From contig NZ_CP049902.1 in the NCBI RefSeq assembly GCF_018448495.1, forward strand, positions 2,666,001-2,730,000: a stretch of DNA of 64,000 nucleotides, written 5' to 3'. Below, piece after piece: positions 32,488-42,569 of the stretch. Made by a program: the position numbers and the translations under genes. The stretch comes from Psychrobacter sp. WY6 (GTDB lineage: Bacteria > Pseudomonadota > Gammaproteobacteria > Pseudomonadales > Moraxellaceae). The notes beneath the pieces are model-generated. The model was given only the letters and a program-made list of their open reading frames with translations, searched no databases and was not told where the DNA came from. How positions within the stretch are numbered: position 1 is the stretch's first letter; every line of letters starts with the position of its first letter.

Positions 32488-33575
32488 CTAATGCTCATAA
32501 AGCTCCAGTCCACTCTTTAAACGCTCAAGAATCACTGTTTTAAGCTCATTTGGTTCTACCACCACTGCCAGCTGCGACATACTCGCCAACCAATCTTGCA
32601 GACGCTTAGTATTAGCCACAGTAGCGCTGACTCGATTCCAAGTATCATCAATCATAGTAATCTGCTGATCTTGTGATAATGGACGCTCATAAAGATGTTG
32701 ACAGGCATATTTCTGTACCCTTAAAACCAGTTTTATCTGGACACTATCAGTCGGTTCTAACTTACCTAATTTATTCAAGTTATCTAATGAAAAAATATCT
32801 CGCCCTACCCAATCAGGTATCACCTTATCTATTACTCCTGCCTCACTGATACGATTGACTGCAAAATTACGATGCGCTTTTAACAGTACGTCATCATCGA
32901 TATGATCATCAATAGGATTAAAGCTTGTGAGGTAGATCATATTGTCAATAAAGATAAGCCCTTTAGGATAGATGACTCTTCCAGCAGAACTGCCATGCCA
33001 TTTATTTTGATAGCTGATTTGAAGTTGCTTATTTGTAATAAAGCCTGATGAATATTTGCAATCACATCATTATTAAGCGTCGGTGCTTGTACTATGCTCG
33101 GTAAGGTAATGAGATAATCTTGCCATTGCCCTAGCTTACTTCGATGGAAACCATCCTTATTCTGCCGGCCTAATCGGGTAAGTCTATCTGCAATACTTTG
33201 CTTAAAAGATGCTGGCAAATAGTTTGCGGTATACTTATCTAGCATTTCCCAAAAGAACACCGTTTGCTCATTGATAATATCGATGCTAAAGCTCGGCTCA
33301 ATATAAAAGCGTGCTGTCTGTCCGCTAATATTCTGGCCCCATGCTGGCACTCGGACTAAGGCATCACTATGGAATATATCATTAAAGATTTGGTTTAAGG
33401 CAATCAGATCGTTCTCTAAGTTTTTACGTTCATTAGCGAAATTATCCGGATCATCACCATAACCAACCATAAGCTCTGTTAATGACATAGCATCAGCTTC
33501 ACTCCGAGGCAGGCATCGGTATAAAGCGAATAGACGTGTCGACTTTGTATAGCTTGCGGTTGGGTGCGTGGGCAT
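32488..33575 (-). CDS. WYL-domain transcriptional regulator, one frameshift
   Basis: About 360 residues when one base is restored in an A-run near 33045 (TTACAAATAAG in place of TTACAAAATAAG). The N-terminus has a winged-helix-like start (TKSTRLFALYRCLP; SLTELMVGYGDDPDNFANE). The WYL region then reads QISYQNKWHGSSAGR and VIYPKGLIFIDNMIYLTSF. WYL proteins commonly sense nucleic-acid or nucleotide ligands and control defence operons. It lies 52 bases upstream of the nuclease-LRR gene and is likely its regulator. Confidence 0.75.
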
Positions 33576-33636
33576 ATCGGTTTCTCAGTCAAATCGTTCA
33601 ATGGTAAGTTTATAGCTTCATTACTAAAATAAATAT

Positions 33637-34494
33637 TCAATCGAAACGAAGCAAAATGGCCGTACCATTATCATAGGCATTACCCTCGGAATCATAGACC
33701 TGATTTTTAAGAGTGATTAGCCATTCCTGTAAATCTGTGTCCGCACTGACAGGTTGCCATTCATGACTTGGTACTAAGTCATGAATACCATCTGTACAAA
33801 CCAAAAGATAATCGCCACTATTAACATCAACCCTTCGAGATATGCTCTCTGGTGCTTCACTGCTGGTATAACTGTCATCAGTGGTTAAAGCAAAGCATTC
33901 AGTAATGCTATATAAGCTCCCCGCCATCCCCTCTCGGTTATAGTCTGAAAACTCTGCGTAGCGACCTTGTTCCTGTGCCTTCTGGTCGATGAGTTCATTT
34001 AATAAGTTATGATCGCGAGTCAGGCACTGCCATTGTGCCGCGCCTTTAGGCAGCCAATAAACACGACTGTCACCCACATGCGTTATCGTTGCTTTTACCC
34101 CTCTGTCACTATTTAGCTCTCCAACAATCATCGCGAGGGTTGCTGCTGCACCATGACGTTTGGATGAATGCTTGGTTTTATCAATCAGATGTTGAATACC
34201 CTCTGAGGTTAGCTTTTTCTTATTGTCCCACAGCCAACCAATCGCTTTTACCACCGCCTTTGAGCAGTACTGTGAATAATTAGAGCTGGCAACACCGTCA
34301 GAGACTGCTAAACAAAACGGAAGCTCGACTGATGTCACTGCCATCACGCCTAAGTCTTCTTGATACCAATTATCCAAAAAGAAAAAAGCATCTTGCTGCA
34401 GATTATTACTGGCATTACCTTGGAAAGTGATTGCACAAGCTTGTGCTAATGCTTCAATAGAAGGGTCATACTCATTACTCAAAGCAGCTGTCAT
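33637..34494 (-). CDS. PP2C-family Ser/Thr phosphatase
   Basis: 285 residues, intact. Metal-binding motifs of PP2C are present: QDAFF (D35), SDGVA (D66, G67), HVGDSRVYW (142-145), LTRDHN, and CTDGIHD near residue 245. Soluble, no membrane segment. It would remove phosphates from Ser/Thr residues, but no partner kinase is seen in the window. First gene of the leftward cluster; 61 bases separate it from the WYL gene, and a hairpin upstream insulates the cluster. Confidence 0.85.
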   Translation of the reverse strand: MTAALSNEYDPSIEALAQACAITFQGNASNNLQQDAFFFLDNWYQEDLGVMAVTSVELPFCLAVSDGVASSNYSQYCSKAVVKAIGWLWDNKKKLTSEGIQHLIDKTKHSSKRHGAAATLAMIVGELNSDRGVKATITHVGDSRVYWLPKGAAQWQCLTRDHNLLNELIDQKAQEQGRYAEFSDYNREGMAGSLYSITECFALTTDDSYTSSEAPESISRRVDVNSGDYLLVCTDGIHDLVPSHEWQPVSADTDLQEWLITLKNQVYDSEGNAYDNGTAILLRFD

Positions 34495-34792
34495 ATTAAT
34501 TCGCTCATTACTTGTGGCTATTACGTAAGTATAATGAACTACTTAATAATTTATTTTCTAGGTTATGTAGTACTCTAAATTCAATTGTTCGTTTCAATAA
34601 TTATAATTAATTGTTAGGCGGGTTATTTTACAAGGACTATGAATGTATATTATATAGAACAAATCATATACCAACTTTCGTCAGTATATAAAAATTGGGC
34701 GAACTCTACTGCTTAGGTGTTAATATCATCATTTTTTGGGGTCTGCTAGTATTAGCCTCAATAGAATAAAGAACTGTATGTTTAGCATAACC

Positions 34793-34845
34793 TAGCAAAA
34801 AAAAGTACTGCTAAGTCAAATCAAAAATGACTTAGCAGCGCTTTT
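34793..34845 (-). terminator. Hairpin terminator, probably bidirectional
   Basis: Perfect arms TGCTAAGTCA (34809) and TGACTTAGCA (34828). Leftwards it is followed by GTACTTTTTTTT, an ideal T-run; rightwards by GCGCTTTTAA. Confidence 0.7.
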
Positions 34846-34864
34846 AAGGTTTTACGAAATACTC

Positions 34865-34893
34865 AGGTGGTATGTGTGATATTGGGGTTTGAA
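34865..34893 (+). repeat. Dispersed motif copy
   Basis: AGGT, nine bases, then GATATTGGGGTTTGAA. Its core is identical to that of the copy at 9815-9830. Confidence 0.55.
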
Positions 34894-34976
34894 GAAGCTA
34901 TGGCTGATTTAAAACAAGCGTGGCAAGCCAGCCTTGAAGCTGAAGAGAAGTTTAAAACTATACTAACTAGGTTTAT

Positions 34977-36279
34977 ATGATGAATAAGCACTTAAATATT
35001 TTTAAAACATACACTAAGAAAAACAGAAGCTATCAACTAGAAAATGACTTAACGAGAGCTTTAGCAATATGCCTACAAGAAGACGCACTGTTTTTCCATG
35101 AAGTACTAAAAACAATCATCGATGACTCAGGTTTGTACAACAGGTTATTTGAAGATCTTGATGGCGATACAGATGTACAAATAGAGATCCAAAAGAGGAC
35201 GAGTCTAATTGAAGAGTTTGACAAGGTCTTCGCCGTTTCGTTGAGCGAAAGTGCTATGTCTAATTTTTGGCAACAAAATCACGATTCTGAGTATGATCCA
35301 ATTTGCGATTTAGTAATTACTATAAATAAATATACTCATTGTTGTAGAAGCTAAAAGAGATAATATCGACTGCACTTCTCAACTCTATAACCAAATACTC
35401 AATATTTTCAATAAGCAGAATAAGCCTTTCGAAAATAACCAAGAAGTAATTACGCCGTTTGATTTGAATTGGAAAAAATTAATGGCGATAGCCGTCAAAG
35501 TCGCTAGTTTTGAAAAGACGACAGGTAATACAAACCGATTCCTCACCGATTTTATCCAACTAGTCAAAGAACATAACTTTAGCTGGTTACCCGAGACACC
35601 GATCGGGTCTCTAAAAAACGTTAACGCTAAATCTATTTTTAGAAGAATTGAATCAGCAATTATAAAGTTTTGTGATAATAACGAAGCAATAGAAAAGCTC
35701 GCTTATAGAGACCGATTAGGCACCACATTTACGAAGGGGTGGGCTAACGAAGTGTTATTTAATGTAGATAAAAAAACAGGCGATCTTGTAGTAGAGATAT
35801 ACCCTGGTAATACCAAAGGTCAAGGTTATCATATCTTTCGCAATGAACCCCAATTTAACCCTCAATTAAATATTGATGGTGAATATTACGCTATAGAGAA
35901 AAACTACCATATCAAATTAATGGGGCAATCATACATCACTGGTCTTTGGCTAGACGAAGATGATTTTAAAAAAAACCTCTATACCAAACGTAATTTTCAT
36001 AAATACACGGGTAGAGTCAGAAGGGAGGCTTGGAAAGAGACCGAAGCTTTGTTAGATGAGCACATAAGCTTCGATTGGAAAAGCAAGTGTCAGTGGCAAG
36101 ATAAGGTTTTAAATTCAAATAGAACCTTGTTCAATATTTCTTTCGGTTATTATATTAACGTAAGAATACCCTTCGATAGATTATCACAATTAGATGTTCA
36201 CCATAATGACATTATTCCTTTAGCCCATTTGATTGAGAGTATTTATAAAGCGTTTGAAACCACTTTACTTATCGAGTAA
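34977..36279 (+). CDS. PD-(D/E)XK nuclease family protein, one frameshift
   Basis: About 430 residues. The first part (34977 to about 35335) ends CDLVITINKYT. A one-base shift then continues as ILIVVEAKRDNIDC through to TTLLIE at 36279. The aspartate in DLVI and the EAK in VVEAKRD have the spacing of a PD-(D/E)XK active site. The C-terminal half (YHIFRNEPQFNP, GLWLDEDDFKKN) is not recognised. It ends 8 bases before the hsdM remnant, so it may have been the first gene of that operon. Confidence 0.6.
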
Positions 36280-36287
36280 GCATCAAT

Positions 36288-36640
36288 ATGATGACCCAAC
36301 AAGAATTAGAAAAATACAACTGGGACGCCGCTACTACTCTGCGCGGCACCATCAATACAGGCGACTACAAGTAGTATATCTTCCCATCACTATTCTTAAG
36401 CGTATGTCCGATGAAGAGTTTGAAAAGGCTTTAGCTGAATCAGATTGCGATATAGAGTACGCCGCCTTTGCAGAAAATCACCATTTCTAAATTCCAGAAG
36501 CGGCGCGCTGGCAAGACGTTCGTGAAACTACAGTTAACATTGGCCAGCACTGCAAGGCTATATGGGCGATTGAGCAAGCCAATCCAGAAACGTTACAAGG
36601 TATTTTTGGTTCAGAAACCTATATTTTAATATTTTTGAAA
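36288..36640 (+). pseudogene. hsdM: HsdM (type I RM methyltransferase) N-terminal remnant
   Basis: Reads MTQQELEKYNWDAATTLRG and TINTGDYK, then a TAG and frame change, then ITILKRMSDEEFEKAL and CDIEYAAFAENHHF, another stop and PEAARWQDVRETTVNIGQ. This is the N-terminal helical domain of a type I methylase. The catalytic NPPY region is absent. Non-functional. Confidence 0.75.
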
Positions 36641-36731
36641 GCCTAACTGACTAGAGCTTCATTACTAAAAACGTAGCCAAATACTCAACATACAAAGTTT
36701 GTAGTTAAATTCTTAATTCATATCTTTTATT

Positions 36732-36759
36732 AGGTAGTCTAGAAGGTATTGGGGTCTAA
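36732..36759 (+). repeat. Dispersed motif copy
   Basis: AGGT, nine bases, then GGTATTGGGGTCTAA. It lies between the hsdM and hsdS scraps. Confidence 0.45.
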
Positions 36760-36781
36760 GGCGTAAGTAGGAAACATATTC

Positions 36782-36877
36782 AAACAGGTATACAAGTTAA
36801 AAGAATATAACAAAAAGCTCGCTCAAGCTCGTGACCTACTACTACCCAAACTTATGAGCGGCGAACTCAACGTGTGA
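36782..36877 (+). pseudogene. hsdS: HsdS (type I RM specificity subunit) C-terminal scrap
   Basis: KQVYKLKEYNKKLAQARDLL then LPKLMSGELNV and a stop. The end LLPKLMSGE is the typical C-terminus of HsdS. The rest of hsdS and the 3' part of hsdM are deleted. Confidence 0.7.
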
Positions 36878-36891
36878 ATCAAGGAGTGATA

Positions 36892-38981
36892 ATGAACCGG
36901 ATCCAAGCCCAACAACTATTGCAAACTGCCTTGGCAAACCCGACAGCAGAGTTCCGTGATGGACAGTGGGAAGCCATTGATGCTTTGGTCAATCTTCGAC
37001 AGAAACTTCTAGTCGTGCAGCGTACCGGTTGGGGTAAAAGCTCGGTTTACTTTATCAGTACCAAAATCTTTCGTGACCGAGGTATGGGGCCAACGATTAT
37101 TATCTCGCCCCTACTCGCCCTGATGCGCAACCAGATCGAATCGGCCCAGCGTTTGGGTATAGTAGCGGAGACTATGAATTCTACGAATATCGATGAATGG
37201 CATTCGGTCAGCGCAGCGCATTCTTAATAATGAAATAGACTGTTTGTTGATTTCTCCTGAGCGCCTAGCTAACGACAGCTTTATCGAAACGGTATTACAG
37301 CCCATTGCCGACCGCATTGCTGATGGTGATTGATGAAGCGCACTGCATTTCTGATTGGGGTCATGACTTTCGTCCAGATTATCGCCGTATTACAAATATC
37401 TTGCGCCAGTTACCCTCCAACACGCCAGTACTGGGTACTACAGCGACAGCTAACAACCGTGTAATCGAAGACATACAAACCCAGCTGGGTGATATCAATA
37501 TTCATCGTGGCCCACTAACTCGTGAAAGTCTCGCTCTACAAACCATGATATTGCCCGATCAGGCTTCACGATTAGCTTGGTTAGCACAGGTGATACCTAC
37601 GTTACCGGGTACAGGTATCGTTATACCTTAAGGGATGCTGAGCAAGTAGCCGAGTGGCTGGTTGCTAATGATATAGATGCCAAGGCATACCACGGCAGTG
37701 TTACACATGATAGCTTTGAAGACAGTAATACCTATCGTCAGCATCTAGAAAATCTGCTTCTCAATAACCAGTTAAAGGTGTTAGTAGCCACCACGGCGCT
37801 GGGTATGGGTTACGACAAGCCTGATTTAAGCTTTGTGATTCATTATCAGGCGCCAGGCTCTATCGTTGCCTATTACCAACAGGTGGGTCGTGCTGGTCGT
37901 GGTATTGATCTGCTGGGGTATGTTGATGTCGGGTATGGAAGATCATAATATTCATGAGTTCTTCCGAGAAATCGGCTTTTCCTTCAGAAGTGCAAGTGAA
38001 TGAGATCTTACAGTATTGGAAAACAGCGATAGCTTGTCGATTCGCAGTATGGAAGAGCAAACTAATCTGCGTCATGGCCAGATTGAAAAAGTACTGAAGC
38101 TACTGAGTGTGGAAAGTCCGGCGCCAGTAATCAAAGATGGCAGCCGTTGGGTTAGGACACCAGTGCCCTATAAAATGGACCATGCCCGAATCACTCACTT
38201 AACAGGACAACGTGTACAGGAATGGCAAGAAGTGAAGAAATATCTGGATAATACTAACTGTAAAATGACATTTTTACGCCGTGCGCTAGACGATCTAGAT
38301 CCTACGCCGTGCGGTAAATGTTCGTCTTGCTTAGGTCAACCTGTTATCAATATTTCGGTTGATCCTACTTTGGCACATCGTGCAGGTACTTTCCTTAAGC
38401 ACGCAGAAATGGTGATTACCCCAAAAGCACAAGTTGCAGCCAATGCGTTTTTGGATTATGGCTTTCGCGGCAATCTACCCCAGAAACTTCGCGCACAAGA
38501 AGGCCGTGTTTTGTCCCGTTGGGGTGATGCAGGTTGGGGGAAGATGGTTGCCAACAATAAGCATGCAGGTCGATTTAGTGATGAATTAGTTGAAGCTATA
38601 GCAGAAATGATTCAACAACGTTGGCAGCCCAATCCAGCGCCTCAGTGGGTGTGTTGTGTGCCGTCACGCTATCATTCTGAGTTGGTACCGGGTTTTGCAC
38701 AACGTTTGGCTGATCGATTAGGTTTACCATTTGTAGATGCCGTGAGTAAAATCAAAGATAATCAACCACAAAAAGGCCAGCAAAATCGCTTCCACCAATG
38801 TCGCAATCTGGATGGTGTATTTGCTGTGACTCAGCCTTATGAGGGACAAGCGGTTTTATTAGTAGATGATATTGTAGACTCCGGTTGGACACTCACAGTA
38901 ATTGCGGCACTTTTACAGCAAGCCGGTAGCGGTTTGGTCTACCCTATTGCGCTTGCTTCATCTTCGGTGAAAGACTCATGA
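36892..38981 (+). CDS. RecQ-like helicase with C-terminal phosphoribosyltransferase domain, frameshifted
   Basis: AAGGAG precedes ATG 36892. About 690 residues after repair of at least five small shifts between 37210 and 38015 (for example GTTATACC for GTTTATACC near 37620). Walker A RTGWGKS lies near 37026, VIDEAHCISDWGHDF near 37325, and QVGRAGRG near 37880. A zinc-type CGKCSSC lies near 38310 and a PRTase PRPP-loop VLLVDDIVDSGWT near 38870. Helicases with this PRTase tail are found beside DprA-like proteins in defence islands. The stop overlaps the next start by 4 bases. The 3' half is intact and well conserved, so read errors are likely. Confidence 0.8.
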
Positions 38982-40330
38982 ATGCATCTAACTTATTATC
39001 TCCTACAGCCCAAGCAACCTTGCTACTAACGAGCTATTTTTCAAAATCCAGTAACGAAAGTGCTAAGCCACTAAGTAATGCAGAATGGGGTCGCTTTGCC
39101 TTGTGGTTAAAAGAAAAGTCTATTACACCAGCTGACCTATTGGTTGGCGATCCTCAAGCCTTGCTGCAAGGTTGGCATGATACGCGTATCAGTGCGGAGC
39201 GTATCATTGAATTGTTGAAGCGTGGTCATAGCCTTGCACTGGCTATGGAGAAATGGCAACGTGCAGGTCTTTGGGTGGTAACACGTTCTGACGCGGAATA
39301 TCCGAAGCGATTAAAACAGCGATTGAAAACAGACTGCCCTCCTGTATTGTTTGGCTGCGGAAATAAAGACTTATTAAATTCAGGTGGCTTAGCAGTGATC
39401 GGCTCGCGCAATGCTAGTGATCCAGACCTCGCCTTTACAGACCAGATAGGTGCTAAAGCAGCATCAGAAAATATCGCCATTATCTCTGGTGGTGCACGTG
39501 GTGTCGATGAGACAGTGATGATTGGGGCTATGCGACAAGGGGGTATGGTCGTAGGCGTAATGGCTGATCGCCTGTTAAGAGCTGCAACCAGTAGTAAGTG
39601 GCGACAGGGTCTGATGGATGGCCATGTTGTATTGATATCGCCTTTCTACCCTGAAGCTGGGTTCAATGTCGGTAACGCCATGGCTCGTAACAAATACATT
39701 TATTGTCTAGCCGATAGCTCTTTGGTAATTCATTCTGGCAAAAAAGGTGGCACACTCAGCGGCGCACAAGAAAACCTGAAAAAATCTTGGGTGCCGTTAT
39801 GGATTAAACAAACCACAGACAAGGATGCAGCTAATGCCGATTTGGTTGCCAAAGGTGGCAACTGGTTAAAAGCGGATATTCAAGCTTTCACAATTACAGA
39901 TTTAGTGAGCAGTAAAGAAAACCTTGTGAATCAGGTAAGCGAACCTATAGGTGATCTATTTTCCAAATATGCACAGCCTGAGTTATTTGCCGAAGCAGAC
40001 TTTAAACCTGCGCCAAAATCAGAGTCGGAGAAAGACGTTAACGGAGTAGAATCTGATAGAACCGTTATCGAGCTACAAGCAGATATTGGATCTGGTTCAG
40101 AAGAGGCCGCCGAAAGTAACACTACACAATTGGAACCTATCGATTTTTATCAACTGTTTAGCTTTGAGCTTCAACGTTTGGCTGAGAATCCACTGACTGT
40201 CGACGAGCTGATTGAAAGTACTAAACTTCATAAGTCTCAGTTAACTGAATGGCTTAAACGCGCTGTTGATGATGGAGTTGTGAAGAAGCTCAATCGCCCA
40301 GTACGCTATCAAGTCAAAAATAGTGAATAG
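38978..40330 (+). CDS. DprA/Smf-like DNA-processing protein
   Basis: 450 residues, intact. The Rossmann core of DprA is clear: GGLAVIGSRNAS, IISGGARGVDETVM, NAMARNKYIYCLADSSLV, SGKKGGTLSGA. A winged-helix end (NPLTVDELIESTKLHKSQL) resembles the DprA C-terminal domain. In the genomic DprA this protein loads RecA during transformation. The fixed pairing with the RecQ-PRTase gene and island location suggest instead a specialised role, possibly defence. Translationally coupled to that gene. Confidence 0.85.
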   Translation: MNASNLLSPTAQATLLLTSYFSKSSNESAKPLSNAEWGRFALWLKEKSITPADLLVGDPQALLQGWHDTRISAERIIELLKRGHSLALAMEKWQRAGLWVVTRSDAEYPKRLKQRLKTDCPPVLFGCGNKDLLNSGGLAVIGSRNASDPDLAFTDQIGAKAASENIAIISGGARGVDETVMIGAMRQGGMVVGVMADRLLRAATSSKWRQGLMDGHVVLISPFYPEAGFNVGNAMARNKYIYCLADSSLVIHSGKKGGTLSGAQENLKKSWVPLWIKQTTDKDAANADLVAKGGNWLKADIQAFTITDLVSSKENLVNQVSEPIGDLFSKYAQPELFAEADFKPAPKSESEKDVNGVESDRTVIELQADIGSGSEEAAESNTTQLEPIDFYQLFSFELQRLAENPLTVDELIESTKLHKSQLTEWLKRAVDDGVVKKLNRPVRYQVKNSE

Positions 40331-40734
40331 AAAGATTGTAGTGGCATAATAAAATAGGTCAGCGTATAAGAGTATATATGTTTGCTGAGTAGCTAGATGA
40401 GTACTAGATTTGAATCAAGTTAAAGACTCAGTTCCGAATTTGAGATCGACATTAGATATCAGTTAACCTACAACAATCTACACTATAACTTATTAGATAA
40501 TGGATCCCTCAATATTATAGTGCTCGAAATATTACTAATATCTATAATTACTATGGGTTTATTTAAATCTGATGAGTCGAGAAAGCTCTATATGCTACTA
40601 TTTATATAGTGTAGAGGACTGAGGTATGAAGTTTACTTTTCTTAGGTGACGTCGTTAATATCGGGGTTTGAACGATTTGAAACGGGGAACTAATAGTGAT
40701 CCGTATAATACTAGTCTGCCGCTAATAACGAGAC
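40331..40734. other. Non-coding gap after dprA-like gene
   Basis: AT-rich with no supported gene. It carries a hairpin (CTCTATATGCTACT and its inverse, about 40588-40616) and a dispersed motif copy at 40644-40672. Confidence 0.4.
40644..40672 (+). repeat. Dispersed motif copy
   Basis: AGGT, nine bases, then AATATCGGGGTTTGAA. Confidence 0.5.
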
Positions 40735-40923
40735 CATCCCGCATTCTGTGTAACTGCCATTTAGATTAAATGCTTACTAATACGATCATCAAACATAATC
40801 ATAAAGCGATTCAAAGCAGACGTCCAGTTACGAATCGGCATCGACCACTTTTTAGACGCCTGCTGGGTTGCTAGATATACTACCTTGAATGCAGCCTGGT
40901 CAGATGGGAACACCTTGCGCTTA
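40735..40923 (-). mobile_element. IS256-family transposase end fragment
   Basis: The reading KRKVFPSDQAAFKVVYLATQ then KWSMPIRNWTSALNRF is the C-terminus of an IS256-type transposase. The right end of the element is near 40735 (CATCCCGCATTCTGTGTAA). The remainder is replaced by the IS3 element starting at 40924. The first residues of the visible frame (MYGFFSIA) come from that IS3. Confidence 0.7.
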
Positions 40924-40988
40924 TGAGCTATGCTGAAGAAACCATACAAAAAAACTTGGTAAACTAAGCGTATTAATCGGAGTTTACC

Positions 40989-41285
40989 ATGACTAAGAAA
41001 ATCAGAACCTACAGTGCAGAATTCAAAGCAGAAGCCGTCAAGAAGATAGCGGACAATAACGGCAATATTTCAGCGACTGCAAAGCAACTTGGCATCGCCA
41101 TGCAAACGCTATCGAACTGGAACAACAAAGCCAATCAAGGCAAGCTTGAAGGAACTGAGCAGTACGATCCACAGCTCGTAGCCGTGATGGAAGAGAACAA
41201 GCGCCTCAAACGACAGCTTAAAGTAGCCGAAGAGGAACGAGAGATATTAAAAAAGGCGACGGCGTACTTCGCCAAGCACAGTTAG
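40989..41285 (+). CDS. IS3-family transposase OrfA
   Basis: 98 residues, very similar to the OrfA at 27930-28226, with small differences in the middle (DPQLVAVMEENKRLKRQ). Helix-turn-helix followed by a leucine-rich helix. Intact. Confidence 0.88.
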   Translation: MTKKIRTYSAEFKAEAVKKIADNNGNISATAKQLGIAMQTLSNWNNKANQGKLEGTEQYDPQLVAVMEENKRLKRQLKVAEEEREILKKATAYFAKHS

Positions 41286-41335
41286 TCAGGTACGCCTTTA
41301 TTGAAGATAACCAGTCTCTCTTCAGCATTACTAAT

Positions 41336-42154
41336 ATGTGCCGTGTACTAAAGATTAAGCATTCAAGCTACTACGACTGGCTGAGTCGCGATATCAGCAA
41401 GCAGCAGATACATCGCAACCATTGCGAGCTACTGGTGAAAGCCTATCACAGTGAAACTCGTGAGCGCTATGGTGTTGAGCGACTGCATGCAAAGCTAACC
41501 GATCAAGGGCACTATATTAGCCTATATATGGTTCGACGTATCAAAGAAGAGCATGGTATCAAATGCCGTCGCCATAAGCGCTTTAAAGTCACTACTGACT
41601 CCGATCATAACAAGCTTGTCTATCCAAACGTGCTGGATCAAAAGTTTAATGCTAAGCGTCCTAATGAGTCTTGGGTCAGTGACATCACTTATATTTAGAC
41701 ACATGAGGGCTGGCTTTACTTAGCTGGAGTCAAAGATTTATACACCAAAGAGCTGGTTGGCTACGCTATTAATAAGCGCATGACAGCAGACTTAGTATGC
41801 CGTGCACTCAACATGGCTATCAAAAATAAACGACCCAGCCAAGGACTGATTGTGCATTCTGACAGAGGCAGTCAGTACTGTAGTCACGCGTATCACAAGA
41901 TCATCAAACAGCATCATTTTACAGGCTCAATGAGTGGTAAAGGCAATTGTTTCGACAACGCTGCAATAGAAAGCTTCTGGGGCGTGTTGAAGAATGAGCT
42001 GGTATATCACCAAGACTATAAAACAAGGTTCACAGCCATCAACGATATCATCGGCTATATCGAGCTCTACTACAATCAGACGAGAATTCAAAAGGGTTTA
42101 GGCTATAAATCGCCAAGGCAGGTGTGGTTTGACTTTTACCGTCAGGCTGCGTAA
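41336..42154 (+). pseudogene. IS3-family transposase OrfB with in-frame stop
   Basis: It reads like the intact OrfB at 27061-27879 but has TAG at 41696-41698 where the others have W in SDITYIW. The frame stays open afterwards to QVWFDFYRQAA. A single substitution, so a genuine nonsense mutation is more likely than a length error. Confidence 0.85.
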
Positions 42155-42227
42155 CTAAAATCTCCCAAGTTTAACTGTACGGATTTGACGGCAGGGGTCA
42201 ACCGCTCGAAGGGTTGGCTTTTCAGAC

Positions 42228-42431
42228 ATGAGAGATAAAGCAGAAACCATTACCTATCCCTCTTGGCAACAAATATACCTAAAGGTATGTCAGGAACATA
42301 GCAACGGCGCGACATTCACACTACCTCAATCACGACAAATTGCCCATAAACACATACCTATGTCTAATAACAGCCCTATGGCTGCAACCGTCGATACATT
42401 TTTAAAAGAGTTTGGACGGCAAAGTATTTAG
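42228..42431 (+). CDS. Small hypothetical protein or remnant
   Basis: 67 residues starting MRDKAETITYPSWQQ and ending FLKEFGRQSI. I recognise no family. It begins 28 bases after the IS3 end and has no clear ribosome-binding site, so it may be the tail of a gene cut by that element. Confidence 0.3.
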   Translation: MRDKAETITYPSWQQIYLKVCQEHSNGATFTLPQSRQIAHKHIPMSNNSPMAATVDTFLKEFGRQSI

Positions 42432-42569
42432 TCCTATGTACTGAAGAGTGAATGGACTGTGCCGAAAATGATGACTTAAGCTCAACTGTGCAGCATACAA
42501 ACAAACTAGCACCATTTAAATAATGTTCCAGCGTAAATAGAGGAGTCAGTTTAGAGAAGACTTAATAAT

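Larger units (their letters stand above)
34495..34976. other. Non-coding gap upstream of PP2C, with promoter region
   Basis: Divergent gap. It holds a hairpin (34809-34837), a copy of the dispersed motif (34865) and a short frame at 34900-34979 (MADLKQAWQASLEAEEKF) that may be the tail of a lost gene. No complete gene supported. Confidence 0.4.
40924..42200 (+). mobile_element. IS3-family element C
   Basis: 1,277 bases from TGAGCTATGCTG at 40924 to GGCAGGGGTCA at 42200, the same type as elements A and B. The flanks differ (TTA and ACC), so there is no target duplication and one side has probably been deleted or recombined. It marks the right edge of the defence island. Confidence 0.88.
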
